This document shows positions 52,878 through 62,700 of a stretch of DNA of 64,000 bases, in pieces. A program made the translations under genes and the position numbers. The DNA is from Ruminococcus sp. (GTDB taxonomy: Bacteria > Bacillota > Clostridia > Oscillospirales > Ruminococcaceae). The stretch is taken from NCBI GenBank assembly GCA_018376535.1, contig JAHABC010000007.1, forward strand, positions 24,966 to 88,965, given 5' to 3'. The notes under the pieces were generated by a model that had not been told where the DNA came from, searched no databases, and was given only the letters and a program-made list of their open reading frames with translations. The first letter of the stretch is position 1. Every line of letters begins with the position of its first letter.

Positions 52878-53489
52878 CTACGCTTGTTGCATAAGATTTA
52901 CAATAATATCAACACAAGTATCTATGCCTAAAGAGGCACTATTCAATATTAGATGATAGTTCTCTCTAAATCCCCATCTTCTATCGGTATTGAACTCATA
53001 GAAACTAGTTCTACGACGGTCATTCTTACGGAGCATTCTTTCAGCCTCATTGGATTTTAACCCGTACTGTTCTATAGCACGATTTATTCTAGGTTGCATT
53101 TCGGAACATATAAAAACTTTTAGACAGTCTGGTCTGTTGCCAAGTATAGCATCACTGCATCTGCCTACCACTACACAAGATTCTTCTTTTTCGGCAAATT
53201 CACGGATAAGTTTAGCTTCTTCAAAAAATAGTTTATCTGCCATAGGAACTACACCGTTATCGTAAAGAGTAGGATTAGATGCTAATGAAAGACTATATAT
53301 TACACTACTTGCAATAGTTTCCTCAGATTTTTGAGCCTTATTTAAAGATACTCCTAAGTTTTTAGCAGCCAACTCTAAAATATCTTGATTGTGAAATGGT
53401 ATTCCTAACTTTTGAGCCACTTTTTGACCTATTTCTCTACCACCACTGGCGAACTGTCTATCTAAGGTTAAGTATTTAAATTTTTTCAT
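52878..53489 (-). CDS. Cytidylate kinase-like family protein
   Basis: This 203-residue P-loop-related protein belongs to the cytidylate-kinase-like family (AAK6-like) common in Clostridia. It has LTLDRQFASGGREIGQKVAQKLGIPFHNQDILELAAK in place of a classical Walker A, CVVVGRCSDAIL, LKVFICSEMQPRINRAIEQYGLKSNEAERMLRKNDRRRTSFYEFNTDRRWG, and a terminal CVDIIVNLM. True CMP kinase (cmk) is longer and has a different start, so this is probably a nucleotide or other small-molecule kinase of unknown substrate. It has its own promoter at 53528-53556. Confidence 0.85.
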   Translation of the reverse strand: MKKFKYLTLDRQFASGGREIGQKVAQKLGIPFHNQDILELAAKNLGVSLNKAQKSEETIASSVIYSLSLASNPTLYDNGVVPMADKLFFEEAKLIREFAEKEESCVVVGRCSDAILGNRPDCLKVFICSEMQPRINRAIEQYGLKSNEAERMLRKNDRRRTSFYEFNTDRRWGFRENYHLILNSASLGIDTCVDIIVNLMQQA

Positions 53490-53527
53490 ATATATAACAC
53501 CTTCTCATTAATTATTAATATATGAAT

Positions 53528-53556
53528 AGTATACTATAATTTTCAACATATTTCAA
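53528..53556 (-). promoter_or_regulatory. Promoter of the cytidylate-kinase-like gene
   Basis: On the minus strand TTGAAA (53551-53556) and TATACT (53528-53533) are 17 bases apart. Confidence 0.6.
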
Positions 53557-53593
53557 GAGTTTTAGGAAAAATATTTAAAATTTTTTTGAAATG

Positions 53594-54481
53594 TTATCCA
53601 ATGCACTCAACAACTACGCTCCTAGAACCCATTTGAATATATCTTTCCTCTAGTAAACTTTTTGGATACGCTACCCTACCAACTAGAGTATCATTGAAGT
53701 ATATGTAGTTATCATTGTAACCTATTGCCACCATGCAATGTTCGTTTTTCATATATTGAAAGATAGCATCTGTATCGCCTAAGTACCAGTGTAAGCCTTC
53801 TTGTGTAGGAACTAAGTTCTGAGTAGCCCATACTATTACTGGAATATCGTTATCAAGATAGCTTTGTATATCGTTAATGGATAAGTTATCGTAAGAAGTT
53901 ACTTTAAAGTCTTCCTCTAGGTTGTAATCTTTAAGGATAGCTTTAATGGTAGATGCTATAGTATCTTGATAACACCCTAACCCTGAGTAACTTTTAGGAT
54001 TTCCTATAAAATATTCATTGGGGTGCATTCCTGATAGTATCTTATCGTCATTATAGTCATAACCGATAATTTCAAGTTCAGCTTTAGGAAGATATTCGTC
54101 TATAAAGGTATCTACAGATATATCTAAGCCGTAGTACTGCAACACCGATGTAGCACTAACGCTTTCACAACCTGTAGGATACTTTACAGCTTGATATATA
54201 TATGGTACATCTATAATATTATCTATTATGGTATAGTTTATAAGTCCACTGGAATTATATCCATTTATATTATGTTTTTTGAGTGTCGCTTCAACTTTGG
54301 ATTTCTTAAATGGAAGTTTACTATCACCAATACTCATACTGCTATCTCCTATGTTATTGGATTGCCCTATGTTCAAACTTGTGGTAGTGGTATCAAAGAT
54401 ACTCAACGTACACACTAAAACTACAGATATCACACCTATTACAGATATTATAGCAACTTTAGGATTTTTAAAGCATTTCAT
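53594..54481 (-). CDS. Membrane-anchored C39-like cysteine peptidase
   Basis: This 295-residue protein has one N-terminal membrane helix (KVAIISVIGVISVVLVCTLSIF), a linker with three IG(D/Q)S words (IGQSNNIGDSSMSIGDS) and a C39-like papain-fold domain facing outside. Catalytic Cys is in KYPTGCESVSATSVLQYYG, His in NEHCMVAIGYND and Asp in YFNDTLVG. This is the Peptidase_C39_2 group, not the transporter-linked C39 domain. It may cleave wall peptides or surface proteins. ATG 54481 or GTG 54490 can start it; both overlap or abut the preceding gene, so it is translationally coupled. Last gene of a four-gene operon. Confidence 0.87.
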   Translation of the reverse strand: MKCFKNPKVAIISVIGVISVVLVCTLSIFDTTTTSLNIGQSNNIGDSSMSIGDSKLPFKKSKVEATLKKHNINGYNSSGLINYTIIDNIIDVPYIYQAVKYPTGCESVSATSVLQYYGLDISVDTFIDEYLPKAELEIIGYDYNDDKILSGMHPNEYFIGNPKSYSGLGCYQDTIASTIKAILKDYNLEEDFKVTSYDNLSINDIQSYLDNDIPVIVWATQNLVPTQEGLHWYLGDTDAIFQYMKNEHCMVAIGYNDNYIYFNDTLVGRVAYPKSLLEERYIQMGSRSVVVECIG

Positions 54482-54482
54482 T

Positions 54483-54977
54483 TTATACACTAGTTACATA
54501 TCTAAGACGTTCCAAGTTGTCGTTGTAGTATATAAGCCAATCGTAGTGTTTAGATGTTATAGTAAAATCGCCATTGTTTCCCAACGGAACGCCATAGAAC
54601 AACACCTTTACAACTTCCGATATTTCACCCTCATATACTACTGAATAGTCCTCTTTGCCACTACCAGATACTATTAAGTATACAAGATTATCTTTATTTG
54701 GAGCAAACTGGTAGATATGCGATAGAAAATCCTCCCAAGATAAACTTTCTAGACTTACTCCCTTAGATGCGTAGTTTTGAAACTTATCATCTAGCTTGTC
54801 ATAGATTCTATTTAGGGATATCTTAGTATATTTGGATATATCTACAAAAGAATAGAATATATCGTCGATAATATCTTTAGACTTTTCCTCCGATACCTTA
54901 AAAAATCTGCTAGTATCTATGGAAGATTCTTTAATAACATTAGAAACTTCTAATTCTACGTTTAACTTTTCGGACAT
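54483..54977 (-). CDS. Unrecognised 164-residue protein
   Basis: I do not recognise this soluble, acidic protein. The N-terminal half is helical (SEEKSKDIIDDIFYSFVDISKYTKISLNRIYDKL), and the C-terminal half alternates strands (LVYLIVSGSGKEDYSVVYEGEISEVVKVLFYG, then DWLIYYNDNLERLRYVTS). GGAGG precedes the ATG. It lies between an HAD hydrolase gene (12-base gap) and the C39 peptidase gene (overlap or abutment), so it is part of the same operon. It has no signal peptide, unlike the peptidase. Function unknown. Confidence 0.7.
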   Translation of the reverse strand: MSEKLNVELEVSNVIKESSIDTSRFFKVSEEKSKDIIDDIFYSFVDISKYTKISLNRIYDKLDDKFQNYASKGVSLESLSWEDFLSHIYQFAPNKDNLVYLIVSGSGKEDYSVVYEGEISEVVKVLFYGVPLGNNGDFTITSKHYDWLIYYNDNLERLRYVTSV

Positions 54978-54989
54978 TTTTTTAACCTC

Positions 54990-55796
54990 CTAAGTATTTA
55001 ATTCTAGCCATTTGGCAACGCCATCATTTTGATTACTTTCTATAACGCCAGTAGCTACAGATTTCAACTCTGCGATAGCGTTTTCAACGGCATAACACTC
55101 ATTGGATATCTTAAACATTTGTAAATCGTTGATACCATCACCAAAACATACTACCCTATCGCAGTTTAGAAGTCTTTTCAACTGCAACACTGCATTGGAT
55201 TTATTCACATCTTTTGGAAGTATCTCCAACCACTGATTTTTTGAATAGTAATCTTTTTGATATATACAGTTATAACTATCTTTTAACAGACTATGTACTA
55301 ACTGCAACTTATTTGAAGTATCTATGCAGGTAAAATAGAATACATCGCCACTATACAGATATTCCTCTCCTATTGGATTTTCTCTAACGTCGCCTTTTCT
55401 GGTATCTAAGAAAGTCTTAGCACCGTCACTAACTAAATTCGGAACGTATGAAAACTTTTCAACGCCATTCTGCATGGAGTACACTATAGGATATATTTTA
55501 AAACTCTCTAGTGTACGCTTTATGTCGGCTACTTGATGGTTTTCAAAAAAGTTAGATATTAATATCTTATTAGTAGAGCTATCTACAATCATAGTGCCGT
55601 TATAGACTATCATAGGTATAGGACACTTCAAGTTACTGGTGACTTTTTTAGCAGTAATTCCCGAACGTGCAGTGGCAAATGAGAAGTTTAATCCATTATT
55701 GACCAACTTATTAATAGTGTTGCAAGTATACTCCGATAGCGTTTCATTATCTAATAACAGAGTTCCGTCCAAATCGGATATATATAGAGTACTCAT
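54990..55796 (-). CDS. HAD superfamily phosphatase, Cof type
   Basis: This 268-residue cytosolic phosphatase has motif I LYISDLDGTLLLDNETLS (nucleophile Asp), a C2B cap in the middle, motif III lysine near SNAVLQLKRLL and motif IV VVCFGDGINDLQMFKIS. It matches the Cof/YidA/YxeH group, which dephosphorylates sugar phosphates or flavin precursors with broad specificity. The gap to the upstream DUF4317 gene is only 3 bases, which argues for co-translation. Confidence 0.92.
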   Translation of the reverse strand: MSTLYISDLDGTLLLDNETLSEYTCNTINKLVNNGLNFSFATARSGITAKKVTSNLKCPIPMIVYNGTMIVDSSTNKILISNFFENHQVADIKRTLESFKIYPIVYSMQNGVEKFSYVPNLVSDGAKTFLDTRKGDVRENPIGEEYLYSGDVFYFTCIDTSNKLQLVHSLLKDSYNCIYQKDYYSKNQWLEILPKDVNKSNAVLQLKRLLNCDRVVCFGDGINDLQMFKISNECYAVENAIAELKSVATGVIESNQNDGVAKWLELNT

Positions 55797-55799
55797 AGG

Positions 55800-56924
55800 C
55801 TAATTAATCTTAGTAGGTAGACCGTTAATCTCAACAGATGGGTCGTCTACATCTATTACTATGCAACGTCTACCGTTTATATTGCTAGTATGTATCTTTT
55901 GAACGCCCTCTTGCGATATGTTCACGGTTATTTCTGGAGTAGATATAACAGTCTTAGTATCCACAATGTTAGATGCCGTAAAAGAATTTTTATCCATAGA
56001 AGTTTCATATACGGTATCTAGTGCCAGAAGTTTTTCATTATCCACGCCGACCTCATGCAAGATATTCTTTAACCTAGATTTATCTATAGTAGTAGTTTCG
56101 GTATCATTCTTATTGAAGTCTATAATTTCCTTAATCTTATCATTTACCGATGTTATTACGTTGTAGTTTAAATCATCGCCCACCACGGTCTTTAGAATGT
56201 TTTGAAACTCTGCCTTTTCCGATTGTGCTGACATAATAAATTCACAACCAAGAATATCTTCAATTATGGATAAGTTTGGCTTTTTATAAGTTTTGGTATA
56301 GTACATAATGGCATTTACATCAGGACTTCTATCGCTAAAGGTTGGATACAAAAAGCCATCGTTAGCCGATTTACTTACTACAAATTCGGTGTTATCCTTT
56401 TTAGATAACTCATCTTGAGAGAATACAAGACCCATATCGCTAAGTTCGGCTTGACAAAATGCAGTAAGCATAAAGTTATAGTCCAGTGTATTATCCTCAT
56501 TGAAGTCATTATTTTTATTTTTAACTCTAACTGTATAGGTGCAGTGTGCCGATATTATCGCAAATGATGGTGTGTAGTCTATATTTTGAGCCACTCTATT
56601 TACAAAGTTTTCCACCAATTCATCATCTTGAAACTTTTCCTTAACTAGATTGTACAACAAAGGTTGTATACCATCTTGGTCGTACTGTTCGTTTGGAATT
56701 TGATACTCTATAAAAGACTTTCCCACACTAGTAGATAACACTTTTTTTAGAGTATCTCTAATAATGTCCAACTCATCGGAGAGTATTTCGGTATAGGGTC
56801 TAACCTTGCAAACTCTAACCTTTTTATCGGTATCGATAAAGGCAGTTAGAACACTATTTATAGTAAAAAATCCGCTATCATCGGATAGATTTTTCTTTAT
56901 TTCGGATACTTCTTTTTTATTCAT
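55800..56924 (-). CDS. DUF4317 family protein
   Basis: This 374-residue protein matches DUF4317, a soluble family of Clostridia with no known role: KKEVSEIKKNLSDDSGFFTINSVLTAFIDTDKKVRVCKVRPY, then VGKSFIEYQIPNEQYDQDG, SFAIISAHCTYTVRVKNKNND, PDVNAIMYYTKTYKKPN and LGCEFIMSAQSEKAEFQNILKTVVGDD. The ATG at 56924 follows AAAGGAA; the frame stays open to 56987. It heads a four-gene operon with an HAD phosphatase, an unknown protein and a C39 peptidase, driven by a promoter that sits inside a terminator hairpin. Confidence 0.88.
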   Translation of the reverse strand: MNKKEVSEIKKNLSDDSGFFTINSVLTAFIDTDKKVRVCKVRPYTEILSDELDIIRDTLKKVLSTSVGKSFIEYQIPNEQYDQDGIQPLLYNLVKEKFQDDELVENFVNRVAQNIDYTPSFAIISAHCTYTVRVKNKNNDFNEDNTLDYNFMLTAFCQAELSDMGLVFSQDELSKKDNTEFVVSKSANDGFLYPTFSDRSPDVNAIMYYTKTYKKPNLSIIEDILGCEFIMSAQSEKAEFQNILKTVVGDDLNYNVITSVNDKIKEIIDFNKNDTETTTIDKSRLKNILHEVGVDNEKLLALDTVYETSMDKNSFTASNIVDTKTVISTPEITVNISQEGVQKIHTSNINGRRCIVIDVDDPSVEINGLPTKIN

Positions 56925-56958
56925 TATATAAACGTTCCTTTCGTAGAATATATATATT

Positions 56959-56996
56959 AAAATCCTATTGATATTATAACATACCAATAGGATTTT
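56959..56996 (-). terminator. Terminator of the GH1 gene, overlapping the next promoter
   Basis: A perfect 12-bp stem AAAATCCTATTG/CAATAGGATTTT (56959-56970, 56985-56996) has a 14-base loop. It lies 45 bases after the GH1 stop. The loop holds the -10 box of the DUF4317 operon promoter. Confidence 0.75.
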
Positions 56997-57001
56997 TGCA
57001 A
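56973..57001 (-). promoter_or_regulatory. Promoter of the DUF4317 operon
   Basis: On the minus strand TTGCAA (56996-57001) and TATAAT (56973-56978) are 17 bases apart with a TGT just upstream of the -10. The -10 lies in the loop and the -35 at the foot of the terminator stem. Confidence 0.65.
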
Positions 57002-57040
57002 ACTAAAATTTTTATATATCAGCGATTATTCTGTTACATA

Positions 57041-58408
57041 TTATATATTTTCGCCATTAGTTTCTATTACGGATTTATACCAGTAACCACTATCTTTGAT
57101 GGTTCTTTCCTGAGTTTGATAGTCTACATAGATAAGTCCAAAACGAGCATCATAGCCACTAGCCCATTCAAAGTTATCCATAACAGACCAGTACATATAA
57201 CCAATGATATCTATACCATCATCGATAGCTTTTTTAATGCCTTTTAGATATCTAGCTAAGAAGTCTATTCTATTAGGGTCATGAACCTTACCATCTAAGC
57301 AGATTTTATCGTTACATGATGTACCATTTTCAGTAATCAAAATAGGTAGATTATATCTTTCAGTTAAGAACTTGCATGACCAATATAGGCAGTCATCATT
57401 TATAGGCCAACCTAGTTGAGTTACTGGCTGTCCAGTAGCATAGTTGCTATCATCTCTAAAGTATCCGTGAATAGTACCGTCATCATCTATTAGGGCTTGA
57501 GCTTGATATATATTAACTCCATAGAAGTCTAAAGGTTGAGATATCAATTCCATATCGCCATCTTTTATAGTAGGCATATTGTCGCCAAGAACTTCATAGG
57601 CTCTATCTGGATACTTACCTAGATATACTGGGTCACTCCACCAACTTAATGAGAATATAAAGTTATCTTTAGTTAAGTCAAAAGATTTCTCTCTAGCAAG
57701 TTGGATATTCTTTTCAGTATTGCTAGTAGGATTGTATACTGGTCCTATTGGAGCGTATCCTATTTTAACATCTTGTTTAGCAAACTTTCTAATAACTTTT
57801 ACTGCCTTACCATGAGCCAATAGTACATTATGTGACATCTCAGCTAAATCCTTAGTAGAACACTTTCTAAATGGAGCAAAGTTACCTATATGATATCCAT
57901 TGCCTATGAATACTTGAGGTTCATTAAAAGTTATCCAATACTTTACCCTATAGGAGAAGTTTTCTACTAGAACCTTTGCATATTCTTCAAACCAGTCCGA
58001 TGAGTTAGGATTTAACCATGCACCTTGTTTTTCTAATGCTATTGGATAGTCCCAATGGAACATTGTAACCAAAGGTTGAATATCGTTAGCTAGTAACTCA
58101 TCTATTAGATTGTTATAGAACTCTATTCCTTTTGGATTTACTTCCCCAATGCCATTAGGAATTATTCTAGTCCAACTGATAGAAAATCTGTAATACTTAA
58201 CGCCTAACTTTTTCATGTTAGCGACGTCCTCTTTGTAACGGTGATAGTGGTCACAAGCTATATTACCATTCTCCTTGTGTGCAATTGCTGGATTTCCTTG
58301 ACAGTAATAATCCCATACGTTTAAACCTTTGCCATCTTTATTGTAAGCACCTTCAACTTGGTATGATGCAGATGCTACTCCCCACATAAAATCTTTATTA
58401 AAAGCCAT
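57041..58408 (-). CDS. GH1 beta-glucosidase (or 6-phospho-type)
   Basis: This 455-residue TIM-barrel enzyme hydrolyses beta-linked disaccharides such as cellobiose. It has FMWGVASASYQVEGAYNKDGKGLNVWDYY, HYHRYKEDVANMKKLGVKYYRFSISWTRIIPNG, the acid/base ITFNEPQVF and the nucleophile ILITENGTSC. YMYWSVMDNFEWASGYDARFGLIYVDY near the end is the aglycone site; the Trp-Ala after Glu rather than Ser favours non-phosphorylated sugars. AGGAG lies upstream of the ATG at 58408; the frame stays open further. No signal peptide, so it works on imported sugars. Confidence 0.95.
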   Translation of the reverse strand: MAFNKDFMWGVASASYQVEGAYNKDGKGLNVWDYYCQGNPAIAHKENGNIACDHYHRYKEDVANMKKLGVKYYRFSISWTRIIPNGIGEVNPKGIEFYNNLIDELLANDIQPLVTMFHWDYPIALEKQGAWLNPNSSDWFEEYAKVLVENFSYRVKYWITFNEPQVFIGNGYHIGNFAPFRKCSTKDLAEMSHNVLLAHGKAVKVIRKFAKQDVKIGYAPIGPVYNPTSNTEKNIQLAREKSFDLTKDNFIFSLSWWSDPVYLGKYPDRAYEVLGDNMPTIKDGDMELISQPLDFYGVNIYQAQALIDDDGTIHGYFRDDSNYATGQPVTQLGWPINDDCLYWSCKFLTERYNLPILITENGTSCNDKICLDGKVHDPNRIDFLARYLKGIKKAIDDGIDIIGYMYWSVMDNFEWASGYDARFGLIYVDYQTQERTIKDSGYWYKSVIETNGENI

Positions 58409-58468
58409 GATATTTTCTCCTAAGTATAAGTTTTTTATTCCTTGTGAATTCACAATTTCATTGATAGT

Positions 58469-58497
58469 ATTATATAATATTAATACCAATAAGTCAA
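58469..58497 (-). promoter_or_regulatory. Promoter of the GH1 gene
   Basis: On the minus strand TTGACT (58492-58497) and TATAAT (58469-58474) are 17 bases apart. The region is shared with the divergent M14 peptidase gene, whose own -10 may be TATAAT at 58536-58541. Confidence 0.75.
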
Positions 58498-58568
58498 CGA
58501 CAATATTGGCATTTAATTGTTACTTTATTGACTTTTATAATACTATCTATAAAGGGGGATTTTTTATC

Positions 58569-59471
58569 ATGCAAAGCTATATCCATACTGGATTGTATTC
58601 TTATAATGCTATGCAATATAGCATATATGTCTTGTTAAAAAGATACTATCCTTTACTTAGAATATCCACTTTGAACACCACTGCTGATGGTAGATGTATC
58701 TTCTGTCTAAAAGTTGGAAATCCTAAAGGTAGTAAAAAAATCTTGATAGTTGCAAGTTGCCATGGTAGAGAGTATATCAACTCTATGTTAGTTATGAACC
58801 AGTTAAAAACTCTCCTAGAGGAACAACCTCCTGAACTCCTTACAGATTGCGAAGTGTATATTATTCCTATGTTAAATCCCGATGGTGTTAGTATCAGTCA
58901 GTTTGGTATAGATGCTATACATCACAAAGATATCAAACTTTTAGTTAAAAACATATTGGATACTAACGTTATACATCATAGATATTGGAAGTCTAACGCT
59001 CTAGGTGTGGATATAAATAGAAACTTTCCGACTAAAAGTTGGTGCAACTTCAATGATAATGTATATACACCATCTTATAAGTTTTTTAAGGGTTTCGATA
59101 GTAATTCCGAAGTCGAAACTAAAGCTATCACAGAGTTATGCTCCACTTTAAAAGGCTTAAAGATGGTTGTATCTTACCATTCTAGTGGCGAAGAAGTATA
59201 CTTCAACTATGGTCAAAGCGGTCAACTTTGGAACGATACTATTAAAATCCTAGATGCTATACAGTATCAAACTAGGTACTTTAGAGCCGTTCCTAGCATA
59301 GACGGTCTTGGTTGCAGTGATTGGGTTGTCAACTGCTTGAACATTCCCGCTATCACCTTAGAAACTGGTATTGGTGATTGCCCTCTATCTATAAATGAAT
59401 ACCCTAAAATTTGGCGTGATAACAAAGATGTTCTATCTACTTTAATTTCCATCACGGCTAAAGAACTATAA
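58569..59471 (+). CDS. M14 family zinc carboxypeptidase
   Basis: This 300-residue peptidase starts at ATG 58569, with AAAGGGGG upstream. Zinc ligands are in VASCHGREYIN (HxxE) and the later His in VVSYHSSGEE; the catalytic Glu is in AITLETGIGDCP. PMLNPDGVSISQFG and DINRNFPTKSW are also standard. This fits the gamma-D-glutamyl-diaminopimelate peptidase-like branch that cuts wall peptides, though a peptide carboxypeptidase is possible. There is no signal peptide, so it is probably cytoplasmic, recycling imported muropeptides. Divergent from GH1. Confidence 0.9.
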   Translation: MQSYIHTGLYSYNAMQYSIYVLLKRYYPLLRISTLNTTADGRCIFCLKVGNPKGSKKILIVASCHGREYINSMLVMNQLKTLLEEQPPELLTDCEVYIIPMLNPDGVSISQFGIDAIHHKDIKLLVKNILDTNVIHHRYWKSNALGVDINRNFPTKSWCNFNDNVYTPSYKFFKGFDSNSEVETKAITELCSTLKGLKMVVSYHSSGEEVYFNYGQSGQLWNDTIKILDAIQYQTRYFRAVPSIDGLGCSDWVVNCLNIPAITLETGIGDCPLSINEYPKIWRDNKDVLSTLISITAKEL

Positions 59472-59493
59472 TCAAATAAATTTTTCTTTTCAT

Positions 59494-59595
59494 TTGTGTT
59501 TCACATCATATTGTAAATCATTCAGCAATTTACTAGTTACTAGAAATTGCTGAAATATATACTTTAGCTGTACTAAGCAAATCAATATGGTGTGA
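59494..59595. repeat. Nested inverted repeats upstream of the xylanase promoter
   Basis: The outer pair is TCACATCATATTG (59501-59513) against CAATATGGTGTGA (59583-59595), 12 of 13 matching. The inner pair is TTCAGCAATTT (59521-59531) against AAATTGCTGAA (59544-59554), perfect. The first arm overlaps TTGTGTTTCACATCAT (59494-59509), identical to part of the terminal repeat of transposon derivative copy B. The second outer arm ends 16 bases before the -35 box. Confidence 0.75.
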
Positions 59596-59611
59596 TGAAT
59601 TACATTTCCTA

Positions 59612-59640
59612 TTGACAAACTAAAAATAATATATTATAAT
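59612..59640 (+). promoter_or_regulatory. Promoter of the dockerin xylanase gene
   Basis: Consensus TTGACA (59612-59617) and TATAAT (59635-59640) with a 17-base spacer precede a leader of roughly 95 bases. The AAGAAAGAAGTG site leads to the TTG start. Confidence 0.85.
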
Positions 59641-59742
59641 AAAATTGATTAGTTCAATATGTATATAATATTTTGCATTTATGCTAAAAATATGTTTAAT
59701 ATTATATTATCGTTTAAAAATAAAAGAAAGAAGTGAAAAGTA

Positions 59743-62700
59743 TTGAAATTACAAACTAAAAAAATATGTGCATACTTAATGGCATTAACTCTAAGTGTTG
59801 GAGTTTTCGCAACTTATCCAGTAAGTAGTCGAACTGTTAAAGCAGATGATATAGCAGTTTCTAACGATTTTGAAACTACTTATAATGGTTGGATAAGCAA
59901 TAGTAATCTTATAAACGTAACTGCTATTCAAAATGATGGTTATAACTCTAACAGATGCTTAAAAGTATCTAACAGACAGACCAAGGAAGATGGCATTAGT
60001 TCAGAAAAAGGTTTTTATCTTAATGGTGACATAGAGTATAATTATTCTTTTATGGTAAAGATTCTTGGAAACGATACGGAAAACGTAAAAGTATCTTTAA
60101 CTTACACTTATGAAGATACTAGTAAGGTTGAAACCATAAATTTAATAGATAAAAAAATCAATGCCAATGAATGGGTTGAGCTATCTAAAGATTATAAAAC
60201 TCCAAAGGGAACTATTGGACATACTTTAACTATCACTACTGATAGTACTTCCGATTTCTGCCTTGATAATGTTACTATTACTGGAAAGTCTACTCAAAAC
60301 TATACTGTAGAAGCAACTTCTAGTGAATATGGTCTAAAAGATGTATACTCTAGCAACTTTAAGTTTGGAACTTGTATTCCAAATAATGAACTTCAAGATA
60401 GTACCGCTATGGCTTTAGTTCTAAAAGAGTTTAATAGTATTACTTGTGAAAATGAAATGAAACCAGATGCTACTTTAGTACAAAATCAATGTACTGACGA
60501 TAACATAGCAGTATCTTTGAGCAACTGTGCAAGTATCTTGGATTTTTGTGTTGAAAATAATATAGCAGTTCGTGGACATACTTTAATATGGCATTCACAA
60601 ACACCAACATGGTTTTTTAAAGAAAACTTCACCAATGATGGTGCATGGGTATCTAAAGAAGTTATGAATAAGAGAATGGAAAGCTACATAAAAAATATGT
60701 TTGAAGCTATCAAGACACAATATCCAACCTTAAACCTATATGCGTATGATGTCGCTAACGAATGCATTAATGATGGTGCAGTTTATGGAACTCCTTCTAC
60801 ATATTGTAGAACTGCTGGTGAAAATATTAACAACGGTCATTCTCCATGGGTGCAAGTGTATGGTGATAATAGTTTTGTTGAACAAGCATTTACATATGCT
60901 AGAAAATATGCTCCTGATGGTTGCAAGTTATTCTATAATGACTATAACGAATATATGGGCGATAAGATGTTAGCCATTAAAGATATGGTGCAAGATTTAT
61001 ATGACAAAGGTCTACTTGATGGTATAGGTATGCAATCACATTTGGGAATGAGTTTTCCAAGTGTTGAGGGTTACAAGAACGCTCTTGACTTATATAATAC
61101 TATAGGTTGTGAAATTCAAGTAACTGAACTTGATATCGCTAGTGAGGGCAATACCGTCGCTCATACTGAAAAGTATAAACAGATTATGCAAGCTATTATT
61201 GATACCGATAAAAATGGAAATCATGTTAGTGCCGTTTGCGTTTGGGGTACTACTGATAACTATTCTTGGCGTAAAAATGAAAGCGATAATATTCTACTAT
61301 TTGATAACAACTATCAACCTAAGGATGTATACAACGAAATATATAAATTAGGTAAAGAACTACACCAAACTCCAATTGAACCACCTGAAACTAACGAAAA
61401 TGGTTACTACTTCCACGATACTTTTGAAACTACAGACTTTGATTGGTCTGCTAGAGGTAGTAGTATTGTAGGTTTAAGTGGTAGGTCACCTTATAAAGAT
61501 ACTAATGCACTTTTAGTATCTGAAAGAACTGCCGTTTGGAACGGTGCTTTAAAACCATTAGATAGTAATACTTTTATTTCAGGCAATAAATATAGCTTTA
61601 GTGCTTTTGTAGAATATCTTGATGGCGAAGCCGATAGCGAAACTTTCTATTTAACTTTACAGTATACTGATAGCAATGGTGTTACTCAATACTCTAATAT
61701 AGATACTAAAATCGTTGATAAAGGTAAGTATGTACAACTATTCAATGCAAACTATACTATTCCAGATGGTGCTACTAACTTACAATTAGTAGTCGAAACT
61801 ACTAGCGAAACTATGAACTTCTATATTGATGAAGTTATTGGAGCAGTTGCAGGAACAATAATATCTAATAGTGTTATAGATGATTCAAAAGTTCAACTTG
61901 GTGATATAAATAAAGATGGAAATATTGACATTCTTGACCTAATAACGTTAAAAGGTAATATATTTAATGACAGTTCTTACTATGAACTTTCTGCTGATAT
62001 TAATCAAGATGGTTCAGTATCTAATATAGACTTATTGAATCTAAAGAAGTATATCTTAGGTATGATAGAAAAGTTTCCTATGGTAAGTACAACACCTGTA
62101 GATTTAACTACTTTGGCTGGTGAATTTGAAGGCATTGAACTATATCATACCTACAAGACAGACGATAATAGTAATATATTGATGACTCAACGCTTTACCG
62201 CAGACCCTTGTGCCATGGAATACAATGGAAGAGTATACGTTTATACTACTAACGATATTGTGGAGTTTGATAAAGATAACAATGTAGCAGATAACAGCTT
62301 CTCAAAAATCACTACTCTTAATTGTATGTCCTCAGATGATTTAGCAAACTGGACCGACCATGGAACTATTAAAGCAGTTGGTTCTAATGGAATAGCATCA
62401 TGGGGAACAAATTCATGGGCTCCTACTGCCTGTCATAAGACTATAAATGGTAAAGAAAAGTTTTTCTTATACTTTTGCAACGGTGCTAATGGAATAGTAG
62501 TTCTTGAAGGTGATAGTCCTACTGGACCTTGGATTGACCCATTAGGTAAGCCATTAATATCCAGACAGACTGAAAATTGTCAAGATGTAGTTTGGTGTTT
62601 CGACCCTGCGGTTTTTGTAGACGATGATGGTACTGGTTATCTATACTTTGGTGGTGGCATTGCTGACGGTGGTGACTATGCTCATCCTAAAACTGCTCGT

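Noticed and set aside
59641..59742. Possible riboswitch in the xylanase leader
   Set aside because: The leader is too short and A-rich to match any aptamer I know, and the visible hairpin lies upstream of the promoter.
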